A stretch of 64,000 nucleotides of DNA, taken from the NCBI RefSeq assembly GCF_018691265.1, contig NW_024881295.1, positions 21,442,243 to 21,506,242 on the forward strand, in the 5' to 3' direction. The stretch's first letter is position 1, and each line of letters starts with the position of its first letter. Under the pieces are notes generated by a model. It ran no database searches. It was not told where the DNA came from and saw only the letters and a program-made list of their open reading frames with translations. This stretch comes from Tyto alba. Lineage: Eukaryota; Chordata; Aves; Strigiformes; Tytonidae. This document shows, in pieces, positions 12,909-26,205 of this stretch. The translations under genes and the position numbers were made by a program.

Positions 12909-15140
12909 TGCTGGAGATTCAGCTCTCCCACATAAACAGCTTCCTTTCAAAGTCAGAGTCCAGTGAATACAGGGGCACACATGCATATACATGCTGCTCT
13001 TCCTCAGCAGGCTTCAGAAATCAACTGGTCACCACCCATTCAGCGTTAGCATCGTCATTCTCACAGTCTCTGGCAGCACCACCAGATAATGCAAGCTTGA
13101 AATTTGGCACTGTGGGAGATCTGTTTCGTTGGGGTCATAAATTCATCTTCCCAGGTTCTGTCCTGCCAGGCAGGAGGAAAGGAAATGTTATCAGAAGGGC
13201 ACAGAGTGCCTCTGGCCGGCAGGACTTTGGCTCCACCAAACATCTCCACACTCTCAGAACAGAAAACTCAATGTTCTCTATTCTTATGGCTTGGAATGAG
13301 CAAATATTTCATCACAGGCAAGCTGTACATTCCTAAACTGATCTGCCTTGTGCAACATCACTATACATTTAGGCAGTTCACTCTATCACTTTATAACATT
13401 TTGTATCTGCTTCTGTTAAGGCACTGAAGTAGCTAGTACGTTCTGTTGAGTTGTTTTATTTTTAAACAAATTGTTTCGGTGTCTGGCTGTCAACAGCTGC
13501 ACTCTTCATTTTACTCATTTTATATACACTTATTTTCTGCAGCGTGTCCTGATACTGCAGCTCAGCTTCAAACTTGAGCCCACGGAAATCCTTAGCCAGG
13601 CTGTCGACTAGGCTTGCAGGTCATCTGCAGTTTCAGGTTTTCCCCCAGACTCATGGAATTTGTTCTTGAATAACAGATAATACAATTTAAACCCTCACAA
13701 AAGCATGGCAACTGTTAGGGGATCTTCTACGGGGTTTTTTCATTGTGCCCAAGAGCTCGCCAGCCTCAGCTAGAGGTGGGCTGGTACACGCGGGTGAGAT
13801 GTTTTAACTCCTTGGAGTTAGCTGGTATCACCCACTCCATCGTTCCCCCAGCAGCGGTGCCCGCCAGCTCTGGCTGGTGCTCCAGATAACCCTGTTAACA
13901 TCTAACCTCAGCCAGTGTTAGGCTTGGTATTATCAGTAGCTCAAAGCAGAGAATATAAACAATGAGATGGATTGGGGTTAAAAATCACCAGACAGCGACT
14001 GAAGCGCAGGGTTTGGTATTTGATCGCTTCGGTTCTTGACAGAGTGTGAAAACGCAAAGAAGTTTATTGTAGATTCCATCCCACTGGGAGTAAAATAAGA
14101 CCAAAGAAAACACAGAATAAAAGTATGGCACTTTAAGAAATGGTATTCTTCTAAGTTTATTTTTATAATTCCAAATTAAATGCATTTTCTATTAAATGTT
14201 TCAATTATTTTTAAAAATAACAGTGTCGGGATCCAATGAACAAACTGTTGTCTAATATATCTCTGGGGCAATATCTATTGAAAACAGTCTACTGCAAAGT
14301 TAGTTCATAGCTGCTGTTAATGTGCACAGATAGTGTCCCGGTTTCTTTCTTTCTGTGGTTCATCAGCACATTTTCTTAAGTTCTCTCAAGCTGCTGTGTG
14401 TGACAGCGTTACTGCTGACAATAACAGTAGTTGTTCATAAGCAGCCAGCGCTATTACAGCACTCTGAGCAGTAGGGTGTAAGAAAACCATCAGTAATATA
14501 TACGGTATTTAATGATTTTCAGTCCCAAGCAGGACACGGGCACCTCAATTTTAAGATTTAGGTTTGGTAAAGTATGGTTTTGAGACTGGAAAACAACAAA
14601 GGCATATGGTGTCATATGTAGGTGGGATTCCACCTTTCTTCGTGCCCACATGGGTGACAAAGTGTGCCCGGTCCCCGAGGGGTGCTGTGTCAGGAAGGCT
14701 GCGACAGTGCACATCGCCGGGGCGGTGAGGGTTAAGCCGTGCAGAGCGCCACTCGGAACAAAGGCTGGATTCATGTGTTTTCTTCCTTGAAGGGAGTGAG
14801 AGAAAGACACGTAAGTAAAATATAGCAAAAGCTGTTGTGAAACAAGCCCGTTGCTGTTCTCTGAAAAAAAAAACCCCAAGTATGTGAGGATTCATTTTCA
14901 GAGGCGCGCTGAAGCAGCAGGGGAGCCGGAGGGTGGCCACAGCCACTCTTCCTCTGGGGGCTGTCGCTGCCCCGCCAACGCCAAGGACTAAAATCGGCCG
15001 GCTTCTTAGAAGAGGACATGGTGCTGAGCGTGTGCCACAAAAAATGTCTGCTGGACAAAACCACAAGCTATTTCCCACTCCAAAGCAAAATCTTTAATAG
15101 TAGCTGTTCTGGCAGTAATTGGAAAAGTTATTCTGATTCT

Positions 15141-15143
<3 letters not shown>

Positions 15144-15172
<29 letters not shown>
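15144..15172 (+). repeat. poly-T tract, 29 bases
   Basis: Uninterrupted T run about 440 bases left of the CR1 fragment. Confidence 0.95.
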
Positions 15173-15607
15173 CTGGGAAAAAATATCCCTGGTTACAACT
15201 TATGCTTTTGAAGAGCAGTTTGAAAACCAGCCCAGCTGATCTAGAAAAACTCAAAATCCATTGGAATAAAACTTCTTCATTGATTGCTCAGCTGGAGTCA
15301 GAATAACACGGTCTATTACTGAGTGCTGATTAGTGAAAAATCAAATTAACTAAACTGTTCTTTTTATCGCACTCGGAGATGTTATTGGCAACTTCTATTC
15401 CAAAGGCCTCTCCCTCCGTAATGATACTAAGTGAAGCACTCAGTCATGTTAAGGCTGACATGGGGAACATTATAAACTGGTGTGAGTAGATAAGAAGCAC
15501 AGTGAGATGATATATCTGTATTTGCTGTGTGAATTAAACTGACTAACTCTTAGACGGCTTTGCCTACATGCAGAAACAGATCCACTGTCATCTGAAGTCT
15601 TATATAG

Positions 15608-16042
15608 TCATAGAATCATAGAATTGTTAAGGTTGGAAAAGACGTTTAAGATCACAGAGTCCAACCATTAACCTCACACTGCCAAGCCCACCCCTAACCC
15701 ATGTCCCTCAGCACCACATCCACACGTCTTTTAAATCCCTCCAGGGATGGCGACTCAACCACTTCCCTGGGCAGCCTGTCCCAGTGCTTGACAACCCCTG
15801 TGCTGAAGAATTTTTTCCTAATATCCAATCTAAACCTCCCCTGACACAACTTGAGGCCATTTCCTATTATCCTATCCTATAATTTGTTACTTGCGAGAAG
15901 AGAATGACGCCCATCTCGCTACAGCCTCTTCTCAGGTAGTTGTAGAGAGGGATAAGGTCTCCCCTGAGCCTCTTTTTCTCCAGGCTAGACAACCCCGGTT
16001 CCCTCAGCCGCTCCTCATAAGACTCGTGCTTGAGACCATCCA
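15608..16042 (-). mobile_element. CR1 retroposon fragment, 5'-truncated, minus strand
   Basis: The plus strand starts with two TCATAGAA repeats, the complement of the ATTCTATGA-type CR1 tail. It then continues through the familiar CR1 3' UTR words (TCCAACC, CCTCCAGGGATGG, GGCAGCCTGTCCCAG, TTTTTCCTAATATCCAATCTAAACC) to about CTCATAAGACTCGTG. So the element lies on the minus strand with its 3' end at 15,608 and is truncated near 16,042. CR1 is the dominant LINE of birds and other sauropsids. It has no intact reverse transcriptase. Confidence 0.93.
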
Positions 16043-17277
16043 CAGAAGTGGAAAAATAGGTGTGACTACCATATAGCTCTGAGAAATTATCAGTATTACC
16101 AGTTAGCTGTGGTAGCACCTCCACAATCCCCTGGGAAGGTGAGGGGTCTTCTGCGTTAGGTCCAAGAGGCATGTGCAGGAGCATCCCCCTACAAATCTAC
16201 AGCAGAACTGCATTGCTGCTGCAGTGCAGCATGTTGGATGGTATTTGGCCAAGTCATCCAGTCTCTCTGTATTCCCGCTTTTGTGCGTGGTATGAATGTG
16301 AAGTTGGGCTTTGGCGTTTCCTTCGCCAGCGTGCATGAGCCGAGGTGCTGGGGACCACGCTGGAGGGCGGGAAGGATGGGGGGCATTGGCCTGATGTCAG
16401 CCCTCACTGGGGTTCAGACACTGCTGAAGAACCCCAAGCCTCAAAGTCTAGGGAGGTGAGTCTCCATGGGCTGCAAAGGTGGCAGGTGAATGAGGCAGAA
16501 GGTGTAACACAGCAGCCCTGGTGTTTTCCAGCCGTATCTTCTGTGAACCTGATGACGGACACAGTCAAGGCTTGATTTGTACTAATACTCATTGCAGATG
16601 TGTGCTCACCTTGGAGAAGTTGGGTGTGTGGACACAAACGGAAGCTACGGGAGTTACACTGACTTGGTGGATGACTGATGTGCAGCGAGGACTCCTTCTT
16701 GCCAGCATATCTAGGCTTGCATGGCCTGGGGGGTGTTGGTCACCTCAGACACGTAGCTGTCCATGAAAATGAATATTAATTTCATGGCCAACTGAAAGGT
16801 CAATTTTCAGACGACAGTTAAAAAATAACAAAGCAAATGCATCTAAAGAAAACAACTGATAATATGTTTCTATGGTTCATAACAGTGCTGACAAATTTTA
16901 CCACAGACAATGAGTATATTGATTTTGGCAGCATTCCTTAACCATCAAGAAAGTAGTTATTACAGAAATTTTTGGTGCTGATTCATTAAGGGGTGGTTAT
17001 TTAATATTTTGACATTCAGTAGTTAAAATAATGAGAAAAGCATGGGACTGCACTTCTTGCAATAGGAGGAACCGTATGGGATTGCAGTGTACTGCTCATA
17101 CACTGCCTACATGGCTGTTAACGTATGCATCTTAGAGTACAGCCCCAGCAGTTTCTTGGAATAGCACCAGAATGTGCTTCTAAATGATAACCAAGAAACA
17201 ATAATTACAAATTTCAAATAGTCCTGGGTAAGAACGCAAAAAATAATGTGGAATATAGAGTTGTGGACTTTGTTTTC

Positions 17278-17322
17278 TTACATATACATATGCATGTATA
17301 TATACATATATGTATGTATGAT
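17278..17322. repeat. TA/CATA-rich alternating microsatellite
   Basis: Degenerate ACATATAC, GCATGTATATATAC and ATATGTATGTATG words that are largely self-complementary and could form hairpins. Confidence 0.7.
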
Positions 17323-18422
17323 TGAAGGCTGCTAAATGAAATTACACTTCATTAGGCTAAACTGTGTAAGAACATGGAGGGATATACGTCTTCATATTTT
17401 GCAAAAATATATTTTTGAGACTGCTGCATCACAACTTATTCTAAAATGACTTTTATTCTGAAAGTGCCAAAACCCATTCACTTTAAATGAGACTTTTCAA
17501 AACAGGATTCAACCTTTTCAATCCAATTGCGACATGTTTTATTTGAATACACACACTGAAACATAAAATGATGACAATAATTATTCCTGGAAGGTATTAA
17601 AAAGTTGATCCATATGCATAAATTGAATTACGGCTCTGGCAAAGGTGCATTACAAGCAAATAGATACAGTATAAACACTTCATACTCCTCTAGCATCTAT
17701 GCCAAGGTCCTCTAATCATTTTAAATCAGTTCAGACTGTTGCTGTAAGATAGCCTGCCTGTAGTCAATTACATATGCATGAAAATCAGAAGATTAAAGAA
17801 ATTGTTGAGAATACAAAAGTGATTTCTTGAAAAAGTTAGCAAGGGAACGCCAGAAGTGAAGGTAGTGAAGAGAGCACAAGCTGCAGTCCCAAGGACTGGC
17901 TGTTCAAATGCCTGAGCAACATGGGGAAACCATAGGGGAACTCAGCTGCCAAGAAGTCTAAAGGCATTTCAACAGCATATTTGTGAAGCGTAATTTTGCA
18001 AAGACTTATAAACTGACCAAATTGGGCAGGTTTTCCTAGGATTAGCAAAAGACGCGGCCCTGCCATGAAAACTGCTGCTCTGCCAGACTTGATGTTCTGC
18101 TACAAAGCATAGTTTTCCTCATGGAATAAATGTTATAATGTTCCTTGGATATTAATGTTGTTAAATAACAACAATAACCACATAGAATCATCTCTCCAAC
18201 ATGGAAAATTTCAATATTTACACAGAGCAAAGCTAGCTGTGGTGAAGATCAAGGTGTTAGAATAGGAGGGATGAGGCAACCCAACAGTAGTCAGCGTTAT
18301 GTCCTCCACCCACCACGTGGACATACAAGTGTGTATGTTTTGTTGCTATGCCAGCTACGAGTCAGCACTGAAAACTCTTTACCTATCTACAACTACCTGC
18401 TTCAAGTAAATAATGATAATTT

Positions 18423-18447
18423 AAAAAAACAAAACAAAACAAAACAA
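18423..18447 (+). repeat. CAAAA microsatellite
   Basis: An A run followed by several AAAAC units. Confidence 0.85.
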
Positions 18448-21161
18448 CAAATGGAAAGGTGTATCCAAGCAGGAGTTTCTTGGTTAATACTTCACTGAAA
18501 AAGTAGTCAGAGATCATCACCAAAAAAAAAAAAAAGTCTTCCTTTTTTCTTACCCTCCTCATCATCGCACTGCTGCTCTGGCCCCATGCTGATCCCTGGC
18601 TGCTGGACTGTGAGAGCAGGACCTCAGCATGATAGGGAGGTCGTGTGAGTGTTTAGCTGCGGTCGTGACAGTGGGAGCTGGGGAAGCCTGGCAGAATTGT
18701 GGGGACCTTTGTGTTTGTCCAGGTTGCTCCAGTCCTCGTTCGCTCTGGGATTCAGTTCCCAGCCCATAAAGGGAGGTGACTGCTTTGACCCAGATCAATG
18801 CTGTGGGGGTACATGCATTCAAGACCGGGAGATAGATCCATCTTGCAGTAATGAGGAACCACCAAAACCAGTGAGAGTCACCTGAACTGTCAAAACCTCC
18901 TTGCCTCTGTAAAAGTGACTGTGGCATGTAGATAAATGTTGACCTTGCTGCAGGACTAAAGGACTTGTTCAGACAAGAGGGACACCCCCTGACACGTTGA
19001 ATTTAAATAACATGATGGTCAGTTTGTGAAAAAGATGTTAAATGACCTATTACAACTTTTCACCTGCAGTCTGTATGAGGTTTACCTAGGGTGCGTGCAG
19101 CTGCTGGAAGAAATGTAGGATGAATTGTGAAGCTCTTGAGCTGGGAAAAAGGGCTCTATCTACATTTTGTCCAATGCCTTCGGAGTCTTTCTCTCCAGGA
19201 CATGTTCCATAAAACATGTCCAGAGCGCCAACTGCATGAAGAAGAAGCAGGATGCTTGGAAACTGTATGCAGATAGACTGAACCAACAAGGAAAAAGGGG
19301 AGAGAAAGGACAGACAGCCTAGGTAGGTGATGGAGCATGTACTCTATAAATACAGACTGCCTTAAACTAAAGCAAACAAAGCAAGCTGGGGAAAGTTACC
19401 AACGGTTTAGATTTTTCTAAGTACAACATTTTTTGTTTTATTTTGAAACAATTTTCCTTTAAGGAATGTCCTTTCATTTTAATTTGCAGAAAGCTGACAA
19501 CTCATCCTATTAAAATTTTTTCCTTTTGCTGGGAAGAGTTTTATTTTATTTTTTTTTTTTTGGCTAATCCAAAACTATATTTTTTCCTCTCATATTCATC
19601 AACCACCTTTCAGTATAACTCCCTCAGCACTTGAAGGCATGACCCAGCCCAGTACCTGATGGGTATTTATAATAAAATTTCTCCAGTGGATAGATTTTCC
19701 CATAGTTGTTCTCTTTTTATTTTTGTTAGATGACCTGATCTGATCTGACGTGGCAGTTTTTGTGCTTTGGGAACATAGCTTTCTCAAGTGTTCAGATGAC
19801 ATGAAATGGAAATAGTGTCTAACTTGTGCCGCCCAGTGCCAAAACACAACGTTGGAATGAGATGGGCAAATCACTGAGACCCATCCCCCCCTCACTGGCA
19901 AGCTGTAGATGTTTAGTTCAAAAGTCTTGGTAGAATATGTACTCCAAGCAGCTCAAAAAGCTTCTCAAAGCCCTTAAGACAACCTGGGGGTCTGTGGTAA
20001 AACACCCAGCCCTACGGCTGTAATGTGTTTTTTTGATGGGAACAGGAGAGATTGAGGGCATCCTCACCAGGAGATCTGAGTCCCTGAACAGAGCAAAAAG
20101 GCAGAGGCTGTGAAAGGCAGCGAGGGAAGATTTGGTTTAGACTTAGATAAAACACTCTGTACCAATAAGGACAATTCAGCCCTGGTACAGATTGCTGGGG
20201 AAAGTGAGGATCCCATTCAGGAAAATCTTTAAGAATATCTGTCAAAATGGTACGGTTGCTTCCCCCTGGGGTTGGATGGCCTTCTGTGGTCCTGTCCAGA
20301 TTCTTTTGCCTATTTATTCTACAGATCACAAAACACTTGTTAGCTGTTTATTCCTCTCCTACCATGATTTATCTACAGAAATCACTTCTGAAACAATTTT
20401 CAAACATTTCCTCTGAAACAGCATTCCCTGACTGCTGTAGAAAGCGCTCTCAGCCTCTAACTGGAGGCAAAAAAAGAGCAACTGGAACATTGCCTATCTA
20501 AGATCTCATCCACTGGCACAAAAACCCCTCTGAAATTGCAGGGACCCTAGGCATCTCCCCAAAGTATGGCTTTCAAAGAGTGTAGCTGGATCATGACTTC
20601 ACACCTCAGCTTTCTCACCCCCCCCCAAACTACCCTGCAGGCCACCTTACCCATTTCTGGGAGCACATCTGTCCCACTCATGCTCAAGCCTATCCCGCTA
20701 CCCACACACGGATTCTCCAAAAGCTTGCAGCGATTAGCAGTTCTCATAAAGGTGGAAGATCACGTCTGATCCAGGACTCTCTGCTCGCTAGCAGGCGTAC
20801 AGTTGGTGCAGGGGGACCCACGAGTGTCGGTGACACAGAAGTGGCTTCCACAGGACGCAGGCTCCGCACAGCAGTGGAGGTTGGTGCCGGCAGGACATCA
20901 GCGTCAGCTGCAGCCCTGAGAGCCTCGAAGGAGCAGGATGGTGTTTTGCTCTTCTGACACTGGTGAAATGAATCGCTCCAGTGAAGTTAGAGCTCCATTT
21001 GAGTGTATAGCTGGGAACAGGAAGAGGAGCTAGTAAACAAGACTGGTTGTGTTATGGCTAGCTGTCTTCTGTTCCATTTGATCCCTTGAACAGACAAATG
21101 ACTGCTTACTTGAGGCTATTAGGCATGTTTGTTACACATAAGGATTCAGGACTTTTGGTTA

Positions 21162-21164
<3 letters not shown>

Positions 21165-21190
<26 letters not shown>
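21165..21190 (+). repeat. poly-T tract, 26 bases
   Basis: Uninterrupted T run in intergenic DNA. Confidence 0.95.
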
Positions 21191-21192
<2 letters not shown>

Positions 21193-24100
21193 CTTGCTAG
21201 AATTATACTGAATATTAATTAACATTCCGGGACACTGCTTGGTGGGGAATGAAGATAGTACTAAGTCTCAAGACTCTGGGTAAATGCACTGCTCTCTACA
21301 CTGTGCTAAAATAATGCTTCCTTATATTAAAAGTCAGTACAAACTTGCAGGAGAGCAATGTGGATAAATAAAGTGATAAAGAGAGTGTAAATCCAAGTAT
21401 ATGCACGCATATAAAGAAATAAAATTTTATAACTTTCTTATACATGTATTACCAAAGAGGAAATATTTCCACAGGAACATTTTTCTGCTGGAGGAAAAAA
21501 TTCTACTGTCAATCTGTAACAAGATAACAACAACCTCTACACCTTGTTTGGAAGAGGAAAGTTTCATTAAAATACTGAAGGCCAAGTAATTTTATTCCAT
21601 GAAATTACTAGAAATGCAGAAAACAACTAACTGAGGACAAGTCCTGAAAACCGACTCATCTCAGAGCTTGTTCCGAGAAACGATCTGAACTCATTTCTTC
21701 ACAGAAGGTTCGTGCTGAGCATTACACTCAGTAACTAGCAAAATACAATTTTTAATGTTAATCACTTAAGGTATAGAAAAGGAAAAAAAAAAAAATCAGG
21801 GAAAGACAATAAAAAAAAAAAATCAGGTCACTTTGCACACAGATCTCTTCTGCACGGCTCTCCGTCATTAGCTTTGAACAAGGGGCAGTTTGGAGGGGGG
21901 ACTGGTGTCAGCAGGAATGCGCTGTTGGGGAAATTGGACCGAAGTATAGTGTTCTGCAGATGGTGGAAAGTCCCATCGAAATGCATCACAGTAATTACAA
22001 ATAGGCAAGAACAATTGCTTGCGGGATCCTGGGAGTGCTCTTTGGGTTTCCTGCTATAAACAGGAGGCAGTTAAAGACAAGCAAACTTTAACCTTTCCAA
22101 CGAGCTGGTGTGCTGAACTCGATCACTCAGAAGGCTGCAAGAGTTCTTTGGCAGAGGTTGTCGTAATTTGTCTAAACTCAGCACGTAACCTGAGAGAGCT
22201 GTGGAAACACAGGTTCAGCATACCTGCTGAAATCTTGCGCTAGGATAATTCCCTCAAAAATATCAAGGGGAGCAAATATTTTAGGGTCAAAAAGGGATGA
22301 AAACAAAGGTCTTCTACGGCGTTGCTTAACGTTCTTCTTATTGACTGGAGAAGCAAGTTGTTTCAAGTGTGGTAGAAATTCATTTTGCTCTTCTCATTGA
22401 GTTTCTGAAAAGCCAAATACTTACCCTCTGGATTTCCAAAAGGAAAACCTTCATGTTTTTCTCCACGAGAGAGGTAAATTGGAAATGAGAGCCTTCCTAC
22501 AATGAAAACACTCTGGAAGTAGACTGAGGCTCACACCTCCTCTCTGAACACTCATGCCCCTTGCAGGGTCTCTGAGGTCCTGTCGCCCACCGGCGCCCCG
22601 GCTGCAACCGTAGAGTCACAAACACTGTGGGACCAAAAGTTGGTGCTGCAGTGGTTGGCACTGCACCGTCCAAAGCCCTCGCCCTGCAAATCAAGCCGGA
22701 TTGTAACAGATCTCCTTCCACCCACTGCTCTCACACACCGAGTAGGATGACTCCCCAAATCGTATCTGAAACGGCCCAGTGCAGGGCATGGATTCAAGCC
22801 CCCTGGACCCACACGTAGGGGGAATTTGGAGTGTTACATGTTTTTTGACTCAAGCTTCTCTTTTTGCCTTCTCTTACCTGCTTGCTTCAATCTTCCAGAG
22901 CTACAAACACAAAGACATCCCGGCCCCAGAAGCAGGGGATGTGCGTGGGGTGTATCTGTACCGTGCTACCCTTAGGGACATGGGTTCGCTCGCTGGCTCC
23001 TGTTGCAGGGGGGACACGTCCAGTCCCCCCCGGCCAGGCAGTGGGGCCCACGAGCACTAACTGCCCCACACGCAGGCAGCAGCAGAGCTGCAGGCATGTT
23101 GCTCTCCTGCAAAGCTGCCCGGTGAGACAGTCCATGACCAAAGCACGCTCACTGCAGCTGCTGCGGGCCTTGGCTTCCTCGACTTGGGAAATACAGGAAA
23201 GTCAAGGGAGGAGGGAGTTATTTCACAGCAATGTCTGTAGAGAGTGTGATTCATTTATTTATTCTTCTGTGAACACCCTAGCTGGATGACTAAGGCAGAT
23301 CTGCAGACTAATGACCCAGAAACCGTAAAGATAAATTTCATATGTAGGGGAAACAAAAAATAAGTTAAAAGCCATACACAGACTGTTATTTTCCTAAATT
23401 CAGTTGGTTTACCTTGCAGCCTGAGCCCTAGCCAACACCAAGAATATAGCACAGAGACTTACTCAGGGGCTTTTTTTCCCACCTTTTCTCCTTCTCAGGA
23501 TGGGGTAATTGAGATTAGCAGCACCTGTGACTTCTTCAATTAGTGGCCCAGAAGCTCACCACACCTTCTGGACCTCCCACACGGGAGGGTTAGGGTGGCC
23601 TGTTTCTGGTTCGAGCTGCTGAAGTGGGGGCTGATGGTTTTGCTGTACTTTTTTCTTCCTTCCATCAGGTAAGATGCTTGCAGGGGCAGGGGGGGGTTGT
23701 GAAAGAAGAAGGAGGAGAGTGTCAGATGAAGAAAGTCTGCTCTGGTAGCTCCTATTGAGAGGCAGGAGCCTGCCTCCTCCCTGATCAGAGGATGGGTCTG
23801 GAAGGTGGGATGTTGCAGTAATTTCTGAGGAATTAAAAAAAAGACTGGGTGAATGTAGGGGGAAAAAATGCTTCTTGGTTTTGCTTCAGGCTTGTTTATG
23901 AGAAACCTTTCTGTGAGCAGAAAGTGTTAAGCTACAAAGTGAGTGTAAAACAGTCTTCTGCAGGCTAATTGGTTAAGCTGTGGCTAATATCAACCTGGTG
24001 CTAATCTGATGCAGAGGACTTAAGTGTTTTGTTTTATTTGTTAGACCCCAGTGATGCTCCGTGGGAGTCTGTGTCTGTGGTGCAGTTGTTGGGTTTAGGC

Positions 24101-26000
24101 TGTTGTGCTGCTCTTGGCCTGTGACTCCTCAGTGCCAGTGAAATGCTGTAGGTAAGGCTGTAGCAGATGAGATGCTGCAGGTGCTTATGGAAGCTGATGT
24201 GCCTCATCCCAGCACCTGCCTCTGGAGACGTGCGGCAGGACTCTGCAGCGGGCAGGGCTACCAGCCTCTACGTGCACATGCCGGCGCAAGCCTGCAGTCA
24301 TAAATACATTCAACCTCCTGGCTGAAAAGCTCTAAATATCTCTGTTTTCTGACCTTCCTCTTGGAGCGCTGGAGTTACTTTTTAGAGAAAGATGCTTTTA
24401 TTGGATGCGACTTGACAGTATTAAGCCCCGAGCAGTGTGTGACCCCGGCACCAGACAAATCCCTTTTGAGTCCTCGGTCATATAATCCTTTGTGCAGCAT
24501 GCAGGGCAAGGTGGGAGAGTTCTCCTCTTCCCATCACGTTCCCCTCCAGCTAGTTGGACAGTATCTGACACAGAGGTACTATGTCCTGGCCATTATATAA
24601 ACTATTAGGTTCAAACCCAACACCCTTGTTTGGCCCTTTAATGGCTGTAGTCATGATTTCGAGAGTGAGTTAGAAACTCATATCTTGACCAGTCTTGTGC
24701 TCTTTGATTTCTTTGAGTATTTCCTCATTCCTGTACTGTGATATTGGCTGTAAACATAGAGGTTAACGCATCACCCTTATTATATGGTTTGCAAGAGGAG
24801 AATATTGCCTCTCTCTGTACCGCTCTAAACAAACCAGTCTCCATAACCATCTCTCTTTGCTCTCCCACCACCGTTTTTACCCTTTTCCAGTCCTGACTTT
24901 ACCAGAGGTTGTGTTCTGTGGGGCACGTCAGGCCTTTATTCCACGCAAAGTTCATAATCCTTCACAGGGTCAAAATTACTGAAATGTGTAGAATGTTGTT
25001 TCCTCGTGTTTTCTCTCTCCTAATTAGCTTTGGTTTGTAATTCTCATGGTCTAACACAGCATATCCACACTTCCAGATTAAGTACCACAGGAAACTCATA
25101 CTTAGCACCCAGCGTTGTTTTTAAATGCTGAGTTTTACCAGAGCTAGGAAATAGCTTAGGTGAATGACCTTTCCCTGGAGGTGGGTCATGTCAAGGATTC
25201 TTTCCTCAATGGGTGGGAAGAAACCAGAAGAATGGGGACAAGTGTCCAAGCAATCCTTGCAGGGAGTGACAGAATGTGAGGGGAGACTCTCACCCAGCAG
25301 TCAAGTTTGATTGAATTATTTGTTCAGGTATGTGGCAAAACAAATCTTGGGAGAGAGCAGAGAATCTGGATGGATGTGTTTAGCTGCAAAGAGGGTCAAA
25401 GGAATAAGGTTTGGGGGAATCAAAGATAATCACACAAGGTCAGTCACTAATGTCTGTGAAGTGATTGGGTGAGAGGAAGTTGCCAATCAATGTCTTGATC
25501 CAGTTAGATATGTAGTATCTCTGTGCAGCCTGCTGGGGTAAGTGTTTGGTTAAGCGATGCTATAGGGTTTGATCTCACTGTAGCAATAAACCCTAGAAAT
25601 GCAACGAAATACACGTTTATGTGTGGAAGGGGTATTTGCATCATCCTTTCCAACAGAGAGAATCCTCTTTGATAATATAACTGGTGGTGTGTCCAAAAGA
25701 AATAGCGGAGAGAGCAACTTGCATAACATAAGAATGAGCCATAGTACAAGGGGGAAAGTTTTGATCCTTGTTCTGTGGGAGTGTTTTCCAGTCAGCAGTG
25801 ACCTGAGTGAGGTCAGGACTGCAAGTTCCCCGCTTCCCAAGAATGTACATTATGTTTCTCAGCCACCAAGTCCTTCCCCTTTTCACTCTCATGAATTTCT
25901 TACGCAAAGTTGAAAAGTTCAGTGGGGTGGATGAAGCCAGATGCCTTCCAGAAGGCTGTACAGCTTGGTAACTGGATAAGGTGAGACATGTAAGTTTAAG

Positions 26001-26069
26001 CCTCCATAAAGATTTGAACCTGACTTGCTGCATTGCTTCTCAGCGCTCTAACTGCTGAGGGAAAGGAGA
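26001..26069 (-). pseudogene. degenerate tRNA-Ala-like element (tRNA pseudogene or SINE head)
   Basis: On the minus strand the piece reads CTCAGCAGTTAGAGCGCTGA, a good D-arm and A-box match. After it come an imperfect anticodon-like arm (GCTG pairing with CAGC, with AGC and ATGCA words resembling tRNA-Ala) and a B-box AGGTTCAAATCT. Short CTCC and GGAG ends can pair. Stem mismatches in the anticodon and T arms and the lack of a clean acceptor stem argue against a working tRNA. It may be the head of an old tRNA-derived SINE or an isolated tRNA pseudogene. Confidence 0.45.
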
Positions 26070-26205
26070 TATAATGTCTCCCTTCCTACAACTGTTGTCT
26101 CTGAGAGCACTTTCAGTGCTTCAAACTCTTGCACACCCAACAGACCAATTCTGTGAACACAGGGGCATGAGCCAAGTAACTTGGTGGTCTCAGGCCTGGA
26201 GAGAA

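Larger units (their letters stand above)
601..15607. other. intergenic sequence without a recognised gene
   Basis: Unique-looking DNA with homopolymer runs (A35 at 1,167-1,201, A19 at 8,702, A18 at 9,502, A25 at 10,828, T29 at 15,144). It also holds a CCTC microsatellite at 11,475 and possibly conserved AT-rich blocks near 8,880 and 10,855. The longest open frame of the window (14,551-15,078 minus, 175 codons) lies here. It has no family resemblance and is not called a gene. Confidence 0.7.
16043..26000. other. intergenic sequence without a recognised gene
   Basis: Mixed AT-rich and GC-richer (22,500-23,250) sequence. It includes a TA/CATA-rich stretch at 17,278-17,322, a CAAAA repeat at 18,423-18,447 and T26 at 21,165-21,190. 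No coding exon, RNA gene or interspersed repeat was recognised. Confidence 0.7.

Noticed and set aside
12875..13336. 153-codon plus-strand open frame
   Set aside because: Starts inside a poly-A tract that yields poly-lysine; the remainder has no family resemblance.
14551..15078. 175-codon open frame on the minus strand
   Set aside because: No recognisable domain, overlapping open frames in other phases, GC-rich sequence that lowers stop frequency, and no splice or translation context.
26001..26069. functional tRNA gene
   Set aside because: A and B boxes are good, but the anticodon and T stems are mismatched and the acceptor stem is only about four pairs, so it is called a relic.
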